Shown: positions 1 through 10,170, numbered from the stretch's first letter. The stretch: DNA of 26,246 nt from Chara braunii (GCA_003427395.1 BFEA01000021.1:2261815-2288060), one strand, 5' to 3'. Notes: generated by a model not told the origin, from the letters alone. Numbers and translations: made by a program.

Positions 1-18
1 TGTGTGTGTGTGTGTGTG
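1..18. repeat. (TG)n microsatellite at window edge
   Basis: Nine TG units run into the left window edge, so the true length is unknown. GA-rich sequence follows. Confidence 0.9.
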
Positions 19-50
19 AGAAAGACTCGGAGAGAAAGAAAGAAAAATTT

Positions 51-305
51 CCAACCATGCACGCAGAGAGATAGAGAGAGCCTACTTTCATCGATAGGGT
101 GAGCAAAATCGGAATGAATCTTCCACTAGAATATGAAAATATACACTGCTTTCCAACCATACACGCAGAGAGATAAAAAGAGGCTACTTTCGTTGATAAG
201 ATGAGCAAAATCGGAATCTTCCACTATAATATGGAAATATACACTGCTTTCCAGCCATGTGCGCAGAGAGCTAGAGACAGGCTACTTCCATCGATAGGAT
301 TTTCA
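51..305. repeat. ~100-bp tandem repeat, three units
   Basis: Three units begin with CCAACCAT or CCAGCCAT at 51, 153 and 251 (spacings 102 and 98). Each carries a GCAGAGAG block and a CTACTTYC block. Units 1 and 2 also contain GCAAAATCGGAAT followed by CTTCCACTA, which is the reverse complement of the GGAAGATTCATTC motif found on the + strand from 301 onward. Confidence 0.85.
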
Positions 306-340
306 TGTTCTAGCGGAAGATTCATTCGATTTTTCTCATT
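99..340. repeat. Short dispersed repeat (GGAAGAT family), both orientations
   Basis: A ~60-bp sequence built on CTAGYGGAAGATTCATYC is present at 99-140 and 201-240 (minus) and 301-340 (plus), so the block is an imperfect inverted repeat. Further plus copies lie at about 673-735, 4181-4240, 4281-4308, 4431-4497 and 4612-4680, and a minus copy at 10183-10240. The longest copies continue into CATTTTGCACATTTGGTGAG and AGTGGARCGAGGCC. I see no coding capacity. It could be the end of a non-autonomous DNA element. Confidence 0.7.
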
Positions 341-935
341 TTTCATAGTTGTACCGGTTAGCAAGACATGATTTATTTTAGGAAATGTACAATTTACGGA
401 CTACTACAGGAGCACCCAAATTCATCCCACTAGAAACATTTCTACTCTATTTTTTTTTTCACGGCCTATAGTTGGGCAAGTACTGATGGTTTAACGAACC
501 GGCCCGTAGTCGTCTCCATCTGAATGGTGGGACTGGTATATGTGTCAAGTGTGCGCTCGACGGTACCCCCGCCGTCCTGGCTGTACCCCCATGCCCTGTG
601 TGGCATTAGTAATTTCGGTCTGGCCGTAAAAGAGGTCAGATACGTCCAGGAAAGTCGTCATGTGAGTCGTCCCCATGTTCCTAACGGAAGATCTATCCTC
701 ATTTTGCACATTTGGTGAGTAGTGGAACGAGGCCCTAAATGAAGGGGGATGAGAATTCCAAATTGTTAAAATTTCCCTGCCATCGCAGTCTGGTGAACAG
801 AGGGGCGGCGACCGGGTGGGCTAGCGCCGACGTGGGAGGCTGACGCGCAGGCTAGGGCGTTTGCCTGCTATACCCATCCGACTTCTGAAGGCTCACGGTG
901 ACCACTTTCTTTCGTCTACGAGAGCGAGGCTTAGG
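341..935. other. Intergenic stretch without recognised gene
   Basis: Apart from one dispersed-repeat copy at 673-735 nothing is recognised. A 64-codon open frame from 524 has no recognisable domain and is treated as chance. A GC-richer patch lies at about 790-920. Confidence 0.5.
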
Positions 936-1473
936 ACAACATCAACATAAAATTTTTCCAGAATTAAATATTCATTCTATAGTAAAATTACATTCTAAAT
1001 CTCAAATTTTTATTCCATCTTAAAAAATGTCATTCCACTTTTTAAAATTTTCGTCTTACTTGAGAACTTTCCTTCCAAGAATGGGGTGTCCCTTCTTATT
1101 TGAATAGCATGCTAAAGATGGAATGAAAGTCTGGATGAGTTCATGAAATATTTTAATTGGACTGTCATTCTAAGTAAGGGTTTTCAGTCATAAATAGGTT
1201 AATCCAATTTATATTAGAAAATATTTGTTGTAGTAAAATGAAAGTTTAATTAAAACATTTCATAAAGTCGTTCAGACTTTCATTCCATATTGAACAAATA
1301 GATATAGTTGGAATGAAAAACTCATATTTAGACGGGAACTTGTCAAATAAAACTGGAAATTTTAGAATTGGACAAACATTGGAATGATAATTTATAAATA
1401 TGAAGGATTTTTTTTTTATTGAATGTTTTTTCAACTTTCATTTCTCGTGGGAATTTTTCTATTGATGGAGTTT
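936..1473. mobile_element. Fold-back / MITE-like element with long inverted arms
   Basis: The left arm (about 940-1160) and right arm (about 1245-1470) are imperfect reverse complements. The inner part is clearest: GGAATGAAAGTCTG at about 1113-1126 pairs with CAGACTTTCATTCC at 1274-1287, and the match continues to TTTTAATT at the loop side. Outer ends match as CATCAACATAAAATTTTTCC against the reverse complement of GGGAATTTTTCTATTGATG. Both arms are AT-rich and carry repeated ATTCCA motifs. No clear target-site duplication was found, so the exact ends are uncertain. Confidence 0.7.
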
Positions 1474-2150
1474 CACAGAGTCTGCTTATATGCATTGTTA
1501 GTGGGTGTTGGGTGTTGCGGAGCTGCAAGTTTTTTTTTTCTTCTCCGCCTCATAGACGCTATATAGAGCTATGACCAGGGCATTTTGAGGAGTGTTTTAT
1601 AATTGTTTCGCTCACAATTTTAAATAAGCATGAGAGATCACCTGGGTCTTTCGAAGCACTGTATTTTTTTGGCCTAGCGTGATTGTTTTGGAACGTTTGT
1701 GGTCTTCTCATTTATCTCCCTAGGCGTTTTTTTATGCCTTTATGCCTACTAGAGTTTCGTCGTCTGGTTCTTTTGTGTATTTATTCGTGAATTATCTAGT
1801 TGTCGGCTGCTTCGTTTGGGGTTTCCCGTTTAGGGTCCGTTTATGCTCATTTTTCTATCTCGTGACTGGTTAGCTTCTTTGACTGGGCTCGTTTTTTATT
1901 CTGCTTTCGTTTCATCGTTGTTGATTTCTTGACTTTCATTAGTTTTCTCTCTACGTGGAAAGAGAGTGGATAGTTGTGAAATTGTTTGATAATGGAAGGT
2001 GCATGTTGTTTTGGCAAGGCTAGTTGCACTAAGATGTTCCCTGTTCGGAAGGAGAGTATACCTCAACTATTGATTTTTTTTTCCATGTTGGTCGTTGAGA
2101 CAAATTTCCCTGTTTTGATTGTTCGACATAGTGGTAATAGACGTTTAGTA
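1474..2150. other. T-rich stretch, nothing recognised
   Basis: The + strand is T-rich with short T runs. Only short open frames occur and none shows a domain. Confidence 0.5.
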
Positions 2151-2154
2151 GGGT

Positions 2155-2460
2155 GTTGATAAAGTTGTAGATCCTTGTGCGTTTCTCATTTATTGACAGT
2201 TTGGTGGAATTGTGATGGTCGTGGTGACGTATGTTTTCGTTAGGTTAATTTTTGAACGCTCTTTTCCATAAACTAAATTCGCTTTGTTCATATTTTATTA
2301 TCATTTAGGTATGATAGTTGAGAATTTTTGTGTTCTTATCTTTGTGTGTTTCTGATTCATTAACGGTATGGTGAAATTGTGATGGTCGTGGTGGTGTAGG
2401 TTCTCATTTGGTTAATTTTGGAATTTCATTTTCGTAAATTGAACTCACCCTGTTTGGGGC
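2155..2460. repeat. ~167-bp tandem duplication
   Basis: The block around TGTGATGGTCGTGGTG occurs at 2211 and again at 2378. The match extends from the preceding TGYGTTTCTSATT to the following GGTTAATTTTKGAA. A weak third echo ending in GGTATGTTAATTAAGAG near 2595 may be another decayed unit. Confidence 0.7.
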
Positions 2461-2666
2461 TTAAGGTCTGGTAATTAGGAATTTCTACATTCTCATAGTG
2501 GAATTTGGTTATAGGTAGGGTAGTGTAGGGCTTTGCATGTGGGCAATCTTGTAGATTTGTTTTTTGTGAATTGACTTGGTGTGTTGAAAACTGAGGTATG
2601 TTAATTAAGAGTCTCAAAAAACTTGTTTTTGACACTAGAATTCGGGAGGTTATGCTTTGTCGGTGT

Positions 2667-2717
2667 GAATACCCTTACAAGGGTATTCGCCCATATTTTT
2701 GCAACTTGCACAAGTTG
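2667..2717. repeat. Two adjacent perfect palindromes
   Basis: GAATACCCTT (2667-2676) and AAGGGTATTC (2679-2688) form a perfect 10-bp inverted repeat with a 2-nt centre. Thirteen bases later CAACTTG-CA-CAAGTTG (2702-2717) is a 7-bp inverted repeat, also with a 2-nt centre. Such paired short-spacer palindromes could be protein binding sites. No gene is attached to them here. Confidence 0.75.
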
Positions 2718-3454
2718 AACCTGAGATGGTATATAAGGTAGGTATTTACGTAAGTATTGCGCAGACCGTGACCGAATCCCTGTAGCTAGAATAACGGGCG
2801 CATGCGAGATAAGGTTAGAAGGTTTGTGAACGTGCGAGTTTAAGGCGCGAGTGATTTTTATCGTGTACCGACAGTCAGTATCCATGATTTTTTTTTATTA
2901 TTTAAAATTATGATTAAAGCTTAGTTTTAGTTTGGTTATATGTAGGAACGGGCCGTAGGTAGAAGCTGACGCCAGCACAGCAAAGGTGCCGACTTTGGCG
3001 ATTGGAAGCCGACCGGTAAGCCAAAATGTAGTTAAGGGGCACCTTGGTAGAACCACGTGGTGGGTACAACCTGCTTATATGAAATTTCGCTAGTACTAAT
3101 ACCAGTCGTGGGCCTAACACTATCAGTTACAGTGTTGGACTTATATACAATATATTTGGGGATCGAGGCCAGCGACCGACGACGATGGAGCGTTAGAGTG
3201 AATGAAAAGATTGAGGGATTGATGGTCCACGGGGCTATCTCCCTTGGTTTTGTTGCCGAACTACCCGTGGGTCCGGTCGGTAGGACCAAGAGGGGCACCG
3301 ATGGTATTTTCTCCTCAAAAACATTGTTTTCCTATGTTCGTATTTTTTATATTTTTACTTTTATTTTATTCCTTAGTTATTTTAGTTGTCGGTCTCGTTT
3401 CTGGGGCACAACACGAATATTGGTACTAGGACTATTTGCGGGTTCCAGCGAGTC
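2718..3454. other. Stretch without recognised gene
   Basis: A 233-codon open frame begins at 3057, but its last 90 codons lie over the 25S rRNA relic and its N-terminal part has no recognisable domain. I do not call it a gene. A T-rich tract occupies about 3305-3400. Confidence 0.55.
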
Positions 3455-3732
3455 TAACTCAGTTGAAACGCGGGCTGAGGAGTTCAATGTGCATGTTAGT
3501 TGGTGGGTGTTTAGCCTATATTGTGAGAGGGTTGAGTGTGATCATGCCTGTTGGGGCCCGAAAGCTGGTGAACAATTCTTGGGCAACGCGGGCCAAATGA
3601 AACTCTGGAGGATTCTTGCGACGATACTGATGTGCAAATCGTTCGTCGAACTTAAGTATAGGGATGAAAGATTAATCAACCGTCCAGTAGTTAGGTTCTC
3701 TCCAAAGCTACTCAGGATCATTGGAGTTGTCG
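3455..3732 (+). pseudogene. Nuclear 25S/28S rRNA fragment, degenerate (copy 1)
   Basis: This stretch aligns by eye with the early part of eukaryotic large-subunit rRNA, roughly nucleotides 650-1000 of plant 25S. Recognisable blocks in order are GTTGAAACGCGG, GAGTGTGATCATGCCTG, GGCCCGAAAGCTGGTGAAC, GAAACTCTGG, GATACTGATGTGCAAATCG, TTCGTC, GTATAGGGATGAAAGATTAA and CTCAGGATCATTGGAG. Many differences are transitions and a variable domain appears shortened, so this is a decayed fragment and not a functional gene. The alignment is from memory of the rRNA. Confidence 0.82.
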
Positions 3733-4180
3733 AAGCTACAAATGTTAATCTGCGTTAAGTACTAGGAACATATGCGTTGGGTGGAGGTCGATTGATCGAT
3801 CGAAAGAGAAGGAGTGAACCTAAACGTGGATCCGAGCCAAGTACATTCGAAGACGATGATGACGTAAGGAAGGAGGAAAGATAAGGATGGCGAAGTAGAG
3901 ATGGCATAACTAACCCGATCCTTAACAAAACCAGTCAAACTTAAGCCTTAGGGCGGAATGAGGGTTTTGACGATGGGCGAGTAGAATGGCAAGGGTAGAT
4001 TTGGTGTTAGAGTGATGACTAGGAGAATATGGTATTTAGGGGTTGTGTGGGTGTTACGAAGGATATCGGGAAGGTGACGGGAAGGACGGCACCAGCAGGA
4101 GGAAGAAGAGCAACAACTGAGAAGAGGTACGCACTTGGTAGTTGTGTGAGGGACAAGTATTGAGAGGGGAGTGTGTCTCC
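3733..4180. other. Stretch without recognised gene
   Basis: Nothing is recognised beyond short chance frames. The sequence is purine-rich from about 3795 to 3900. Confidence 0.5.
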
Positions 4181-4914
4181 CCATGTTCTAGCAGAAGACT
4201 CACTCTCACTATGCACATAAAAAGAACGGCGGAGTAAGGCCACGAACGATTGTTGGAGACCGATCATCTTACAAGCATCTCCCGTTGCTAGTGGAAGATC
4301 CCTTCCCACGCTGCGGTTGAACAACGGGCACGATAGCAAAATAGGTGCATGCGCGTGCGAAGAGGGAGCTGAGCATGACTCACTTGGTTACGCCACTGAA
4401 ATCGCATGGGCTTTTGCACCGTGCAGAGGTGTATCTTTCCAATTTTTAGTGGAAGATTCATCCTCATTTGCGCATTTGATGGGCGGTGGAGAGAGGTTGT
4501 TGTAGCACACCTTTCCTCGTCATCGTGACAAACGCCTTGATCCTAGTGTTCATCGCCGTGGCGCTGTTGCTCCGGTGATCGGGCTGTTATGGGCGGTCGT
4601 ATTCATTTGGTGGTGTATCTTTCCATGTTCTAACGGAAGATCCATTCCCATTTTGTACATTTGGTCAATGGTAGAGCGCGCCAGTGTTGAGGTGCTGATT
4701 GCCTGAGGACCGGCTTCACCAGCGTGATCGTAGTGGGGCTCCTCACTCAGACGTCGCTCTATGTTACATTTGTCATCCTGGTGGCTATTGGGATCTTGCC
4801 ATTTGTAATAGTGCTCATTTCCAACGAGCAAGGGTGCTATGCTACGCTACGGGAGGAAGAACCATGATAGTAGAACGGGGGAGAAAATAGAGGGTGAGCA
4901 GAGGCAAGAATCAC

Positions 4915-4980
<66 letters not shown>
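4915..4980. repeat. (GA)n microsatellite
   Basis: An almost pure AG/GA run with one AA interruption. Flanking open frames encoding Arg-Glu repeats are artefacts of it. The rest of 4681-5277 holds no recognised gene. Confidence 0.95.
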
Positions 4981-4984
<4 letters not shown>

Positions 4985-6198
4985 ACGGGATACTTACCAG
5001 GTGCCTAGTCTTTGTAAACGTGGAAGTAAGTATGCCATCGTGTTGTACTGGCAGGCGAGCACCTGACCCGGTTATCAGTCAGGTGCATTGGAGAAGGGTG
5101 AGGCTTACGTGGGAGAAGATAAGGGTGAGGGGAATCGAAGAGAGGAGGTACTACCGAGGAGGCTACCGCTGATCACAGTGACGGTCATAATTATTATTCC
5201 AATTTCAACATTGTTCACGATCATTATCGTGGTTTTGACCTCGTTCTGCGAAGTGCTCGTTAAGACAAGATAAAGATTGTGGGGTTTGTCCTCCTCGGTA
5301 TCTAAATCAGTCTTTTTGTTATCATGTGTGTCACTTGGATACTGTTGCTTGATGTGCTGATGTTTCGGGTCGAGCTAGACTTTGCCATAAAATCGAGGTG
5401 AAGTCAAGTATAGATGGCGGGCAGGAAAGGTTGCTGCTAAAAGGGTGCTACCCGCAAGATTGAGGTTGTTCCCGTTCCTTCATGAGTTACTGTAGGTTCC
5501 CAGGCCATTGCCATTATGTCCTTTTACTACTGCTACTGTCGGTGTTAGTAATTGATGTTGTTTACCAATTACGACCAGCAACTACGGACTGATTGGTCAT
5601 TTCCTTGGTGCTGTCATGGATGAGAGATCAATGTTTGTTGCTCCCTCACACCAGGGTTTGTTGAGTTTTGCTGCGTCGTTATATTGCGTTTGTTGTTGTG
5701 CATTATGTTGTGATTCCCTACAACTGATTTGCATGACTGACCTTGCTGTGCATTTGTTGTGCCTTTTGCCTCGTCAATGCTTGCAAATTATTGAACACAC
5801 CGTCTCGACTGAGTTTTACAACTTTTTATTAGCATTTTTCAAATAAAGACGGGTGTAATCCTCTATTTGAACACAATCCTTCTATGTTGCGTAACGACGC
5901 CTTCGTCTGAAGTTGGAGTACAACGGCTTGAAGGTGTGATCAAGTTTCTGCAGGAGGGTCATTGTTGCCAAAGTGGAGAGTTGTGCATGTTGCTACACGA
6001 TTTACGACATCGACTTGACCTAGACTAGCTGGCTTCTTACATGTTTTGGTCACCTTTGGGGGGCCCTCAAACGCGTCAAGATACCAAGGCCCTCTCGAAC
6101 GAGTTGAGTTGTCCCCCTCTTCTCTCGAGAGTCAGACCTTTTTCTTTCTCCTCTTCTTAGTCCAAAGTCTAGTCTGAGTTCGGAGAGGAAGACCGCAA

Positions 6199-6227
6199 CC
6201 CACAAGACCGCAGTAAGACCTTGTGGG
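6199..6227 (+). ncRNA. Hairpin with loop shared with module B
   Basis: CCCACAAG (6199-6206) pairs perfectly with CTTGTGGG (6220-6227) around a 13-nt loop. The loop core GCAGTAAGAC is identical at the equivalent place in module B (about 15067-15076), where flanking CCC and GGG can still pair but the helix is weaker. Confidence 0.5.
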
Positions 6228-6542
6228 AGATCCACCAGCCGATTGCAGAAGCTCCGTCGAAACTCAGGAGGAGTTATGGGGGTGAGGAACAATCTGGTAT
6301 AACTTGTTATGTCTTGTGTGAACCCAATAATCTCTTAATCATTACACCTATTTACGCTGATTGCTCTGTATATGTGCATCCCTATGGATTTTGCTTTATT
6401 AAAAAAATAATTCAGAGTAAGTAAAGAGAATGCATTTCTAAAAAAATCATCTACTTTAGTATTTGAAATTCAGAATGAAAAAGATAAATTGGGGAAAGGT
6501 GGAAAAAATGTAGTTTTGCATGCGTTCATGGGGTTCCCTAAG

Positions 6543-7412
6543 GGTTAAACAACTTGAATGTGGCTGCGGTTAGGCCTAACCACTTTGTTTATTCTATTTT
6601 TTTTTGCAAATAGACAATGTGGCTTCAGTCAGGTCTAATTCTTGTAATATTTATTGAGCTGTCTTCCTTACAACCTGACAATGTGGCTTCAATCAGATTT
6701 CAAGTTGACTGTTGTATTGTCTTCTCCTCTTTGCAGTCACATAATGTGGTTTCAATCATGTCTGATTGCCATACCTCTGTAATTGTGATTCGTGCAACTA
6801 GGCAATGTGGTTTCGATTTGGCCTAGCTGACCATGTTATGTCGTTATGTTCCTTACGACAACCAGACAATATGGTTTCAGTCAGGTCTGGTTGTTGTTCT
6901 TGTCATAATTTATCTCTTGCATAAAAATACGAGTTGGGTAATATGACTTAGGTCAGACGCAACTACTTGTTTTTTTCTGAGGGAGGTTTCGACTGATGAC
7001 TATGTAATGTGGTTTCGGTTTGGTCACACACACAAAATAAGAATATGAAAATATAACCTTTTATATAAATATATCATACTTCTATTATTGAATAAAGTTA
7101 GTCAGACAACGTGACTTCAGTTTCGTCTCACTATCACAAAAAGGAAGAGAGCACTTAATTAAGAATATAATGTGTAACCAAAAACGGACTGAGCAATGTG
7201 GCTTCGGTTTCGTTCAACCTTAGTCTTCAAAAAATTAAAATGTTCAGATAATTATTACAACTTAAACATTAAACACTTGGCAGGGCTAGATAACGTGACT
7301 TCGATTTGGTATAGCGATCTGCCTAATGAAGAAAAAAGTAGTTGTGCCATTTGTTTGTGTATACAAAGACAAATGTTAAGCAATGTGCTTTCTGTTTGAC
7401 TTAACATTTTTA
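6543..7412 (+). repeat. Hairpin array A: 12 hairpins, conserved 17-nt loop, unit-specific stems
   Basis: A 17-nt sequence close to AATGTGGCTTCRGTYWG recurs at 6557, 6616, 6680, 6743, 6804, 6868, 6940, 7006, 7108, 7195, 7292 and 7382. Its flanks differ between units yet are mutually complementary within a unit. Unit 6 has 13 pairs including one G-T (ACGACAACCAGAC / GTCTGGTTGTTGT). Unit 12 has 10 (AAATGTTAAG / CTTAACATTT). Unit 5 has CTAGGC/GCCTAG plus two more, unit 9 eight of nine (TAGTCAGAC / GTCTCACTA), unit 7 seven of eight, unit 4 seven with one G-T. Units 1 and 8 are weak; unit 1 instead carries the perfect palindrome GGTTAGGCCTAACC (6568-6581). Spacing is 59-72 bp early and 87-102 bp late. 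No coding frame spans the array. Confidence 0.8.
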
Positions 7413-7680
7413 TGCCATATGTAAGTTAGGGCGTTGGGGTTTATCCAACTGAGAGTAAATAAACTATTTATGTGATAAACAACTTGGGATTTTTTGTGAG
7501 CGTACTTATTCATTATAGTGCGGACTTGCATGCGGTTGAATGCGAGCTCTACTTGTTCTAAATCTTGGTTTGGATAGGTAGTTGTTTTAAATGCTCGCAG
7601 TGTGGTGGAGCTATAAGAGTTAATTCAATTTTTGCATTCTCTGAGTTAAGTTTATTTATCATATTTGGCTTTATGTTTTA

Positions 7681-8240
7681 AAGGAAGTGCTACCCAATTT
7701 TTTGTAAATCCAAGGAGTTAGTCAAATTCAGTCCTTACAAAAATCAACTTTTGTCAAAGTTTCATATTTGGCTTAGTAAAAAACTGAGAAACCTACTTTT
7801 ACAGGGGAGGTGCTGTCCAATTTTTCAGTAAATCGAAGAGTTAGACAAAAATTAACTTTATTAAGTCAGAGTTACTTCTAGATTTTGCATTTACTTTTGT
7901 AAAAATTTTCAAAAGACACCTATCTAGAGGGAGTGTTGCTAAAATTTATACAAATCTAAAAAAGTTAGTTAAATTTTTCCCTGACGAAATTCAAGTTTTA
8001 TGTGACTTGGTGTAAATATGAAAAACCTACTGCTCTAAAGGAGATGCTGTTCAAATTTTTACCAAATCAAGGAGTTAGACGAAAAATTGACTCTATAAAA
8101 TCAAAAACCACTTTCAGGTTTCATATCCAGTCTTATATAAATTATGCAAATACACTTTTCTTATGAAAAGCGTTGGTGAAATTTCCAAAAATCTAGAGTA
8201 ATTATAATATCTTAGAACTTGAAGAGTTTGACAGTCTGCC
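7681..8240 (+). repeat. ~122-bp tandem repeats in module A, five units
   Basis: Units begin near GGRAGTGCTRYCCAA at 7683, 7805, 7929, 8040 and about 8168. Each has the core AATTTTTGTAAATC, a GGAGTTAG block about 25 bp further on, and a preceding CCTACTTT-like segment that can pair with the GGGAG start. The same family with the same period occurs at 16133-16640 in module B. Confidence 0.8.
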
Positions 8241-8935
8241 CTTGCTTAGAGGAGATACTGTCGAACTTCCTGACATTTTCAAACAGGTATTAGAGGTGAG
8301 GTAGGAAGGGAGTAGTATTCCATACTCCCTCAAGCATAGGTTGGGCACTGACTTGTGATGTATTGAATGTCATTTTCATTCATATTGTCTCGTGACTTGA
8401 CTAACTTCGAGTTGATTCTACGAGGATCATCTTCTATTATCTTCTGATATCAGGTCGGTGTCCAACTTAACTCTAACTCATTCTCACGACTCAACCTTGG
8501 ACCTTAACCCCTGTGAGTTAAAATGTTTCTTAAAGTTTTTACCCGGACTTTTATTAAATGACAATTTAAAAAAAACTGAGTTTTTTCTTTTGGAAGGATG
8601 GACAAAGGTTGGGGTTTGTGTGAATAAGGCAAGGGGTGTGAGTGTAGAGAGTGGTTGAAGTTGACCCCGTGTAGTTTGTAGTGTGTCGATGTTGAATCTT
8701 TGGTGTGATTGCATTTATGTTTTATGAGTCGAAGTCCGGGTTTGACTTTGTATAGGATCATGTGTATATTTTGAAGGAAATCATATTGTGATTGTGAGTG
8801 TGATCGCCTCGTGTTTTATAACCTCGTTATATTTATATTTTGTATATACGCACGGTCTACTTTGATAGTTCGTAAGGATTGAACAATTTGTGTCGAGAGA
8901 AAATGAAGGTTTTTTGTTTTTTTTATTTTTTTTTA

Positions 8936-8957
8936 ATATTATATATATATATATATA
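8936..8957. repeat. (AT)n microsatellite
   Basis: Pure AT/TA run after a T-rich tract inside module A. Confidence 0.9.
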
Positions 8958-9125
8958 GTTGAACGTTGAGATCCGTGGTGGTTGTCAAAATCAAAACCCT
9001 TTAACCTGTTTTCATACTGCCGAAGATGGAGCCCCGCTTTTAGGATTAGAGGTGTTTGGCCGCGACTAAGGGTTGAAGCCCGTCTACCCCTCCTCTCCGC
9101 AATGTGCAGAAGAGGGCATGTCTCG

Positions 9126-9739
9126 CAATCGCACTTGCGATTGTCTAATGTCAAGAGATTAACTCTTCAGGACGTGTGTCAGCCGACACTTGAGTATCGA
9201 ATGTGACCCTCAAAATTATTGAGGACCGCATGGTTGTGGGCACCACATAGTACATCATCATTTCGACCTCTTGTGTATTCATGCATAGATGGTCGATGTG
9301 ATAAAGTCTACGTCGCCACAATATTTATTCATAGTCTCGTGCGCAACACCCACCTAATTCTTTCATCGAAAATTATAAGTCAAATGTGAACCAGGGACTA
9401 TGAACGATTTACGTATGAAGCTTGATTTTTGTTTTTATGAAGTGTGTCACGTGATTAGATTGACCGTCTTAGTCGACTGACGTCAAATCGCATTCGGGAG
9501 ATCAACGCCTCAGGCAACGATTCGCGCACGGGTCCGATTTGGGCGTTATCCGCACGTACCTCCTATGCTACAGCGAACGAGAAACGCCCTCGACCAGGCC
9601 ATCGCTGCGATTTCATATGAAAAACTTCTGTATATGGTTTGGTAGCTTAGCGGGGATACGCCCACCTAAGGGATGGTGACAACTCCTATGGATGGAGTAC
9701 CTCTCGTAACTCTATCCTTTCGTAGGGGTTCACGAAAGG
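9126..9739 (+). ncRNA. Conserved structured RNA region of module A
   Basis: Helices visible here recur at the equivalent place in module B. They are CAATCGC/GCGATTG (9126-9132 / 9137-9143), GTGTC-AGCC-GACAC (9176-9189), CCTCA/TGAGG with a 7-nt loop (9208-9212 / 9220-9224), TTAG/CTAA around GGGGATACGCCC (9647-9650 / 9666-9669), ACTCC/GGAGT (9682-9686 / 9694-9698) and CCTTTCGT/ACGAAAGG (9716-9723 / 9732-9739). Three helices differ from module B by paired changes that keep base pairing. The function is unknown. Conservation of pairing over sequence argues for an RNA role. Confidence 0.7.
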
Positions 9740-9840
9740 TATGGCTGACGCACTCCACCGGAGCGCCGACACTCTGTGACAGTGCCCGGCAAAATCCTGC
9801 GTGACGTGGTCGAGAGACTTCCCTTGAGGGACTAATACAT

Positions 9841-10170
9841 TTGACAACATGGTGTTTTAAGTTTTTGGAATTTTAGTTTTTTTGGTTCGTAACTATAAGG
9901 GCAAAACTCTGCTTATGAATGAATTTCTCTATGATTGATCTAAGCTTTAGGTACTAGGCCCAATTATAATAAAAATTTCAAGACGTGAAAAAAAAAAAGA
10001 TAAAATTCCCTGCCATCTCAAAGAATTACAAATCGCTCACTTCTTTGGAAGCCTTCAGACCACTCTTTGATTACCCATGAAGTTCGTCAGAATTCCAAAA
10101 TATTTTGAATTACCTTGGGTCCGTCAAATATATCGGAATTTAAAACCATTATGAACTACCTTTGGCACAT
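9841..10170. other. Stretch without recognised gene
   Basis: AT-rich sequence immediately right of module A. I could not identify a convincing tRNA primer-binding site that would prove module A to be an LTR. Confidence 0.5.

Larger units (their letters stand above)
5278..9840 (+). repeat. Module A: long structured non-coding repeat, LTR- or leader-like
   Basis: Module A is colinear with module B (14311-18350) but strongly diverged. Anchors in the same order are GGCCCTCTC (6090 / 14931), CAGTAAGAC (6211 / about 15068), AACTCAGGAGGAGTT (about 6260 / 15113), the hairpin array, five ~122-bp repeats, AAGGATCATCTTCT-like sequence (8424 / 16879), GTTGAACGTT or GTTGGACGTT (8958 / 17383), GTGTCAGCCGACACTTGAGT (9176 / 17590), CCTATGCTACAGCG (9563 / 18018) and GGGGATACGCCCACC (9652 / 18109). 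No open frame is conserved between the two. The left boundary is uncertain. It might be a very long LTR or leader of a retroelement, or a repeated long non-coding RNA unit. Confidence 0.7.

Noticed and set aside
3057-3758. 233-codon + strand open frame
   Set aside because: Its C-terminal part is read through a decayed 25S rRNA segment and the rest has no recognisable domain.
6543-7412. CRISPR-like reading of the repeated loop with varying intervals
   Set aside because: The intervals are not spacers of uniform length. Their flanks are complementary to each other, and the context is eukaryotic.
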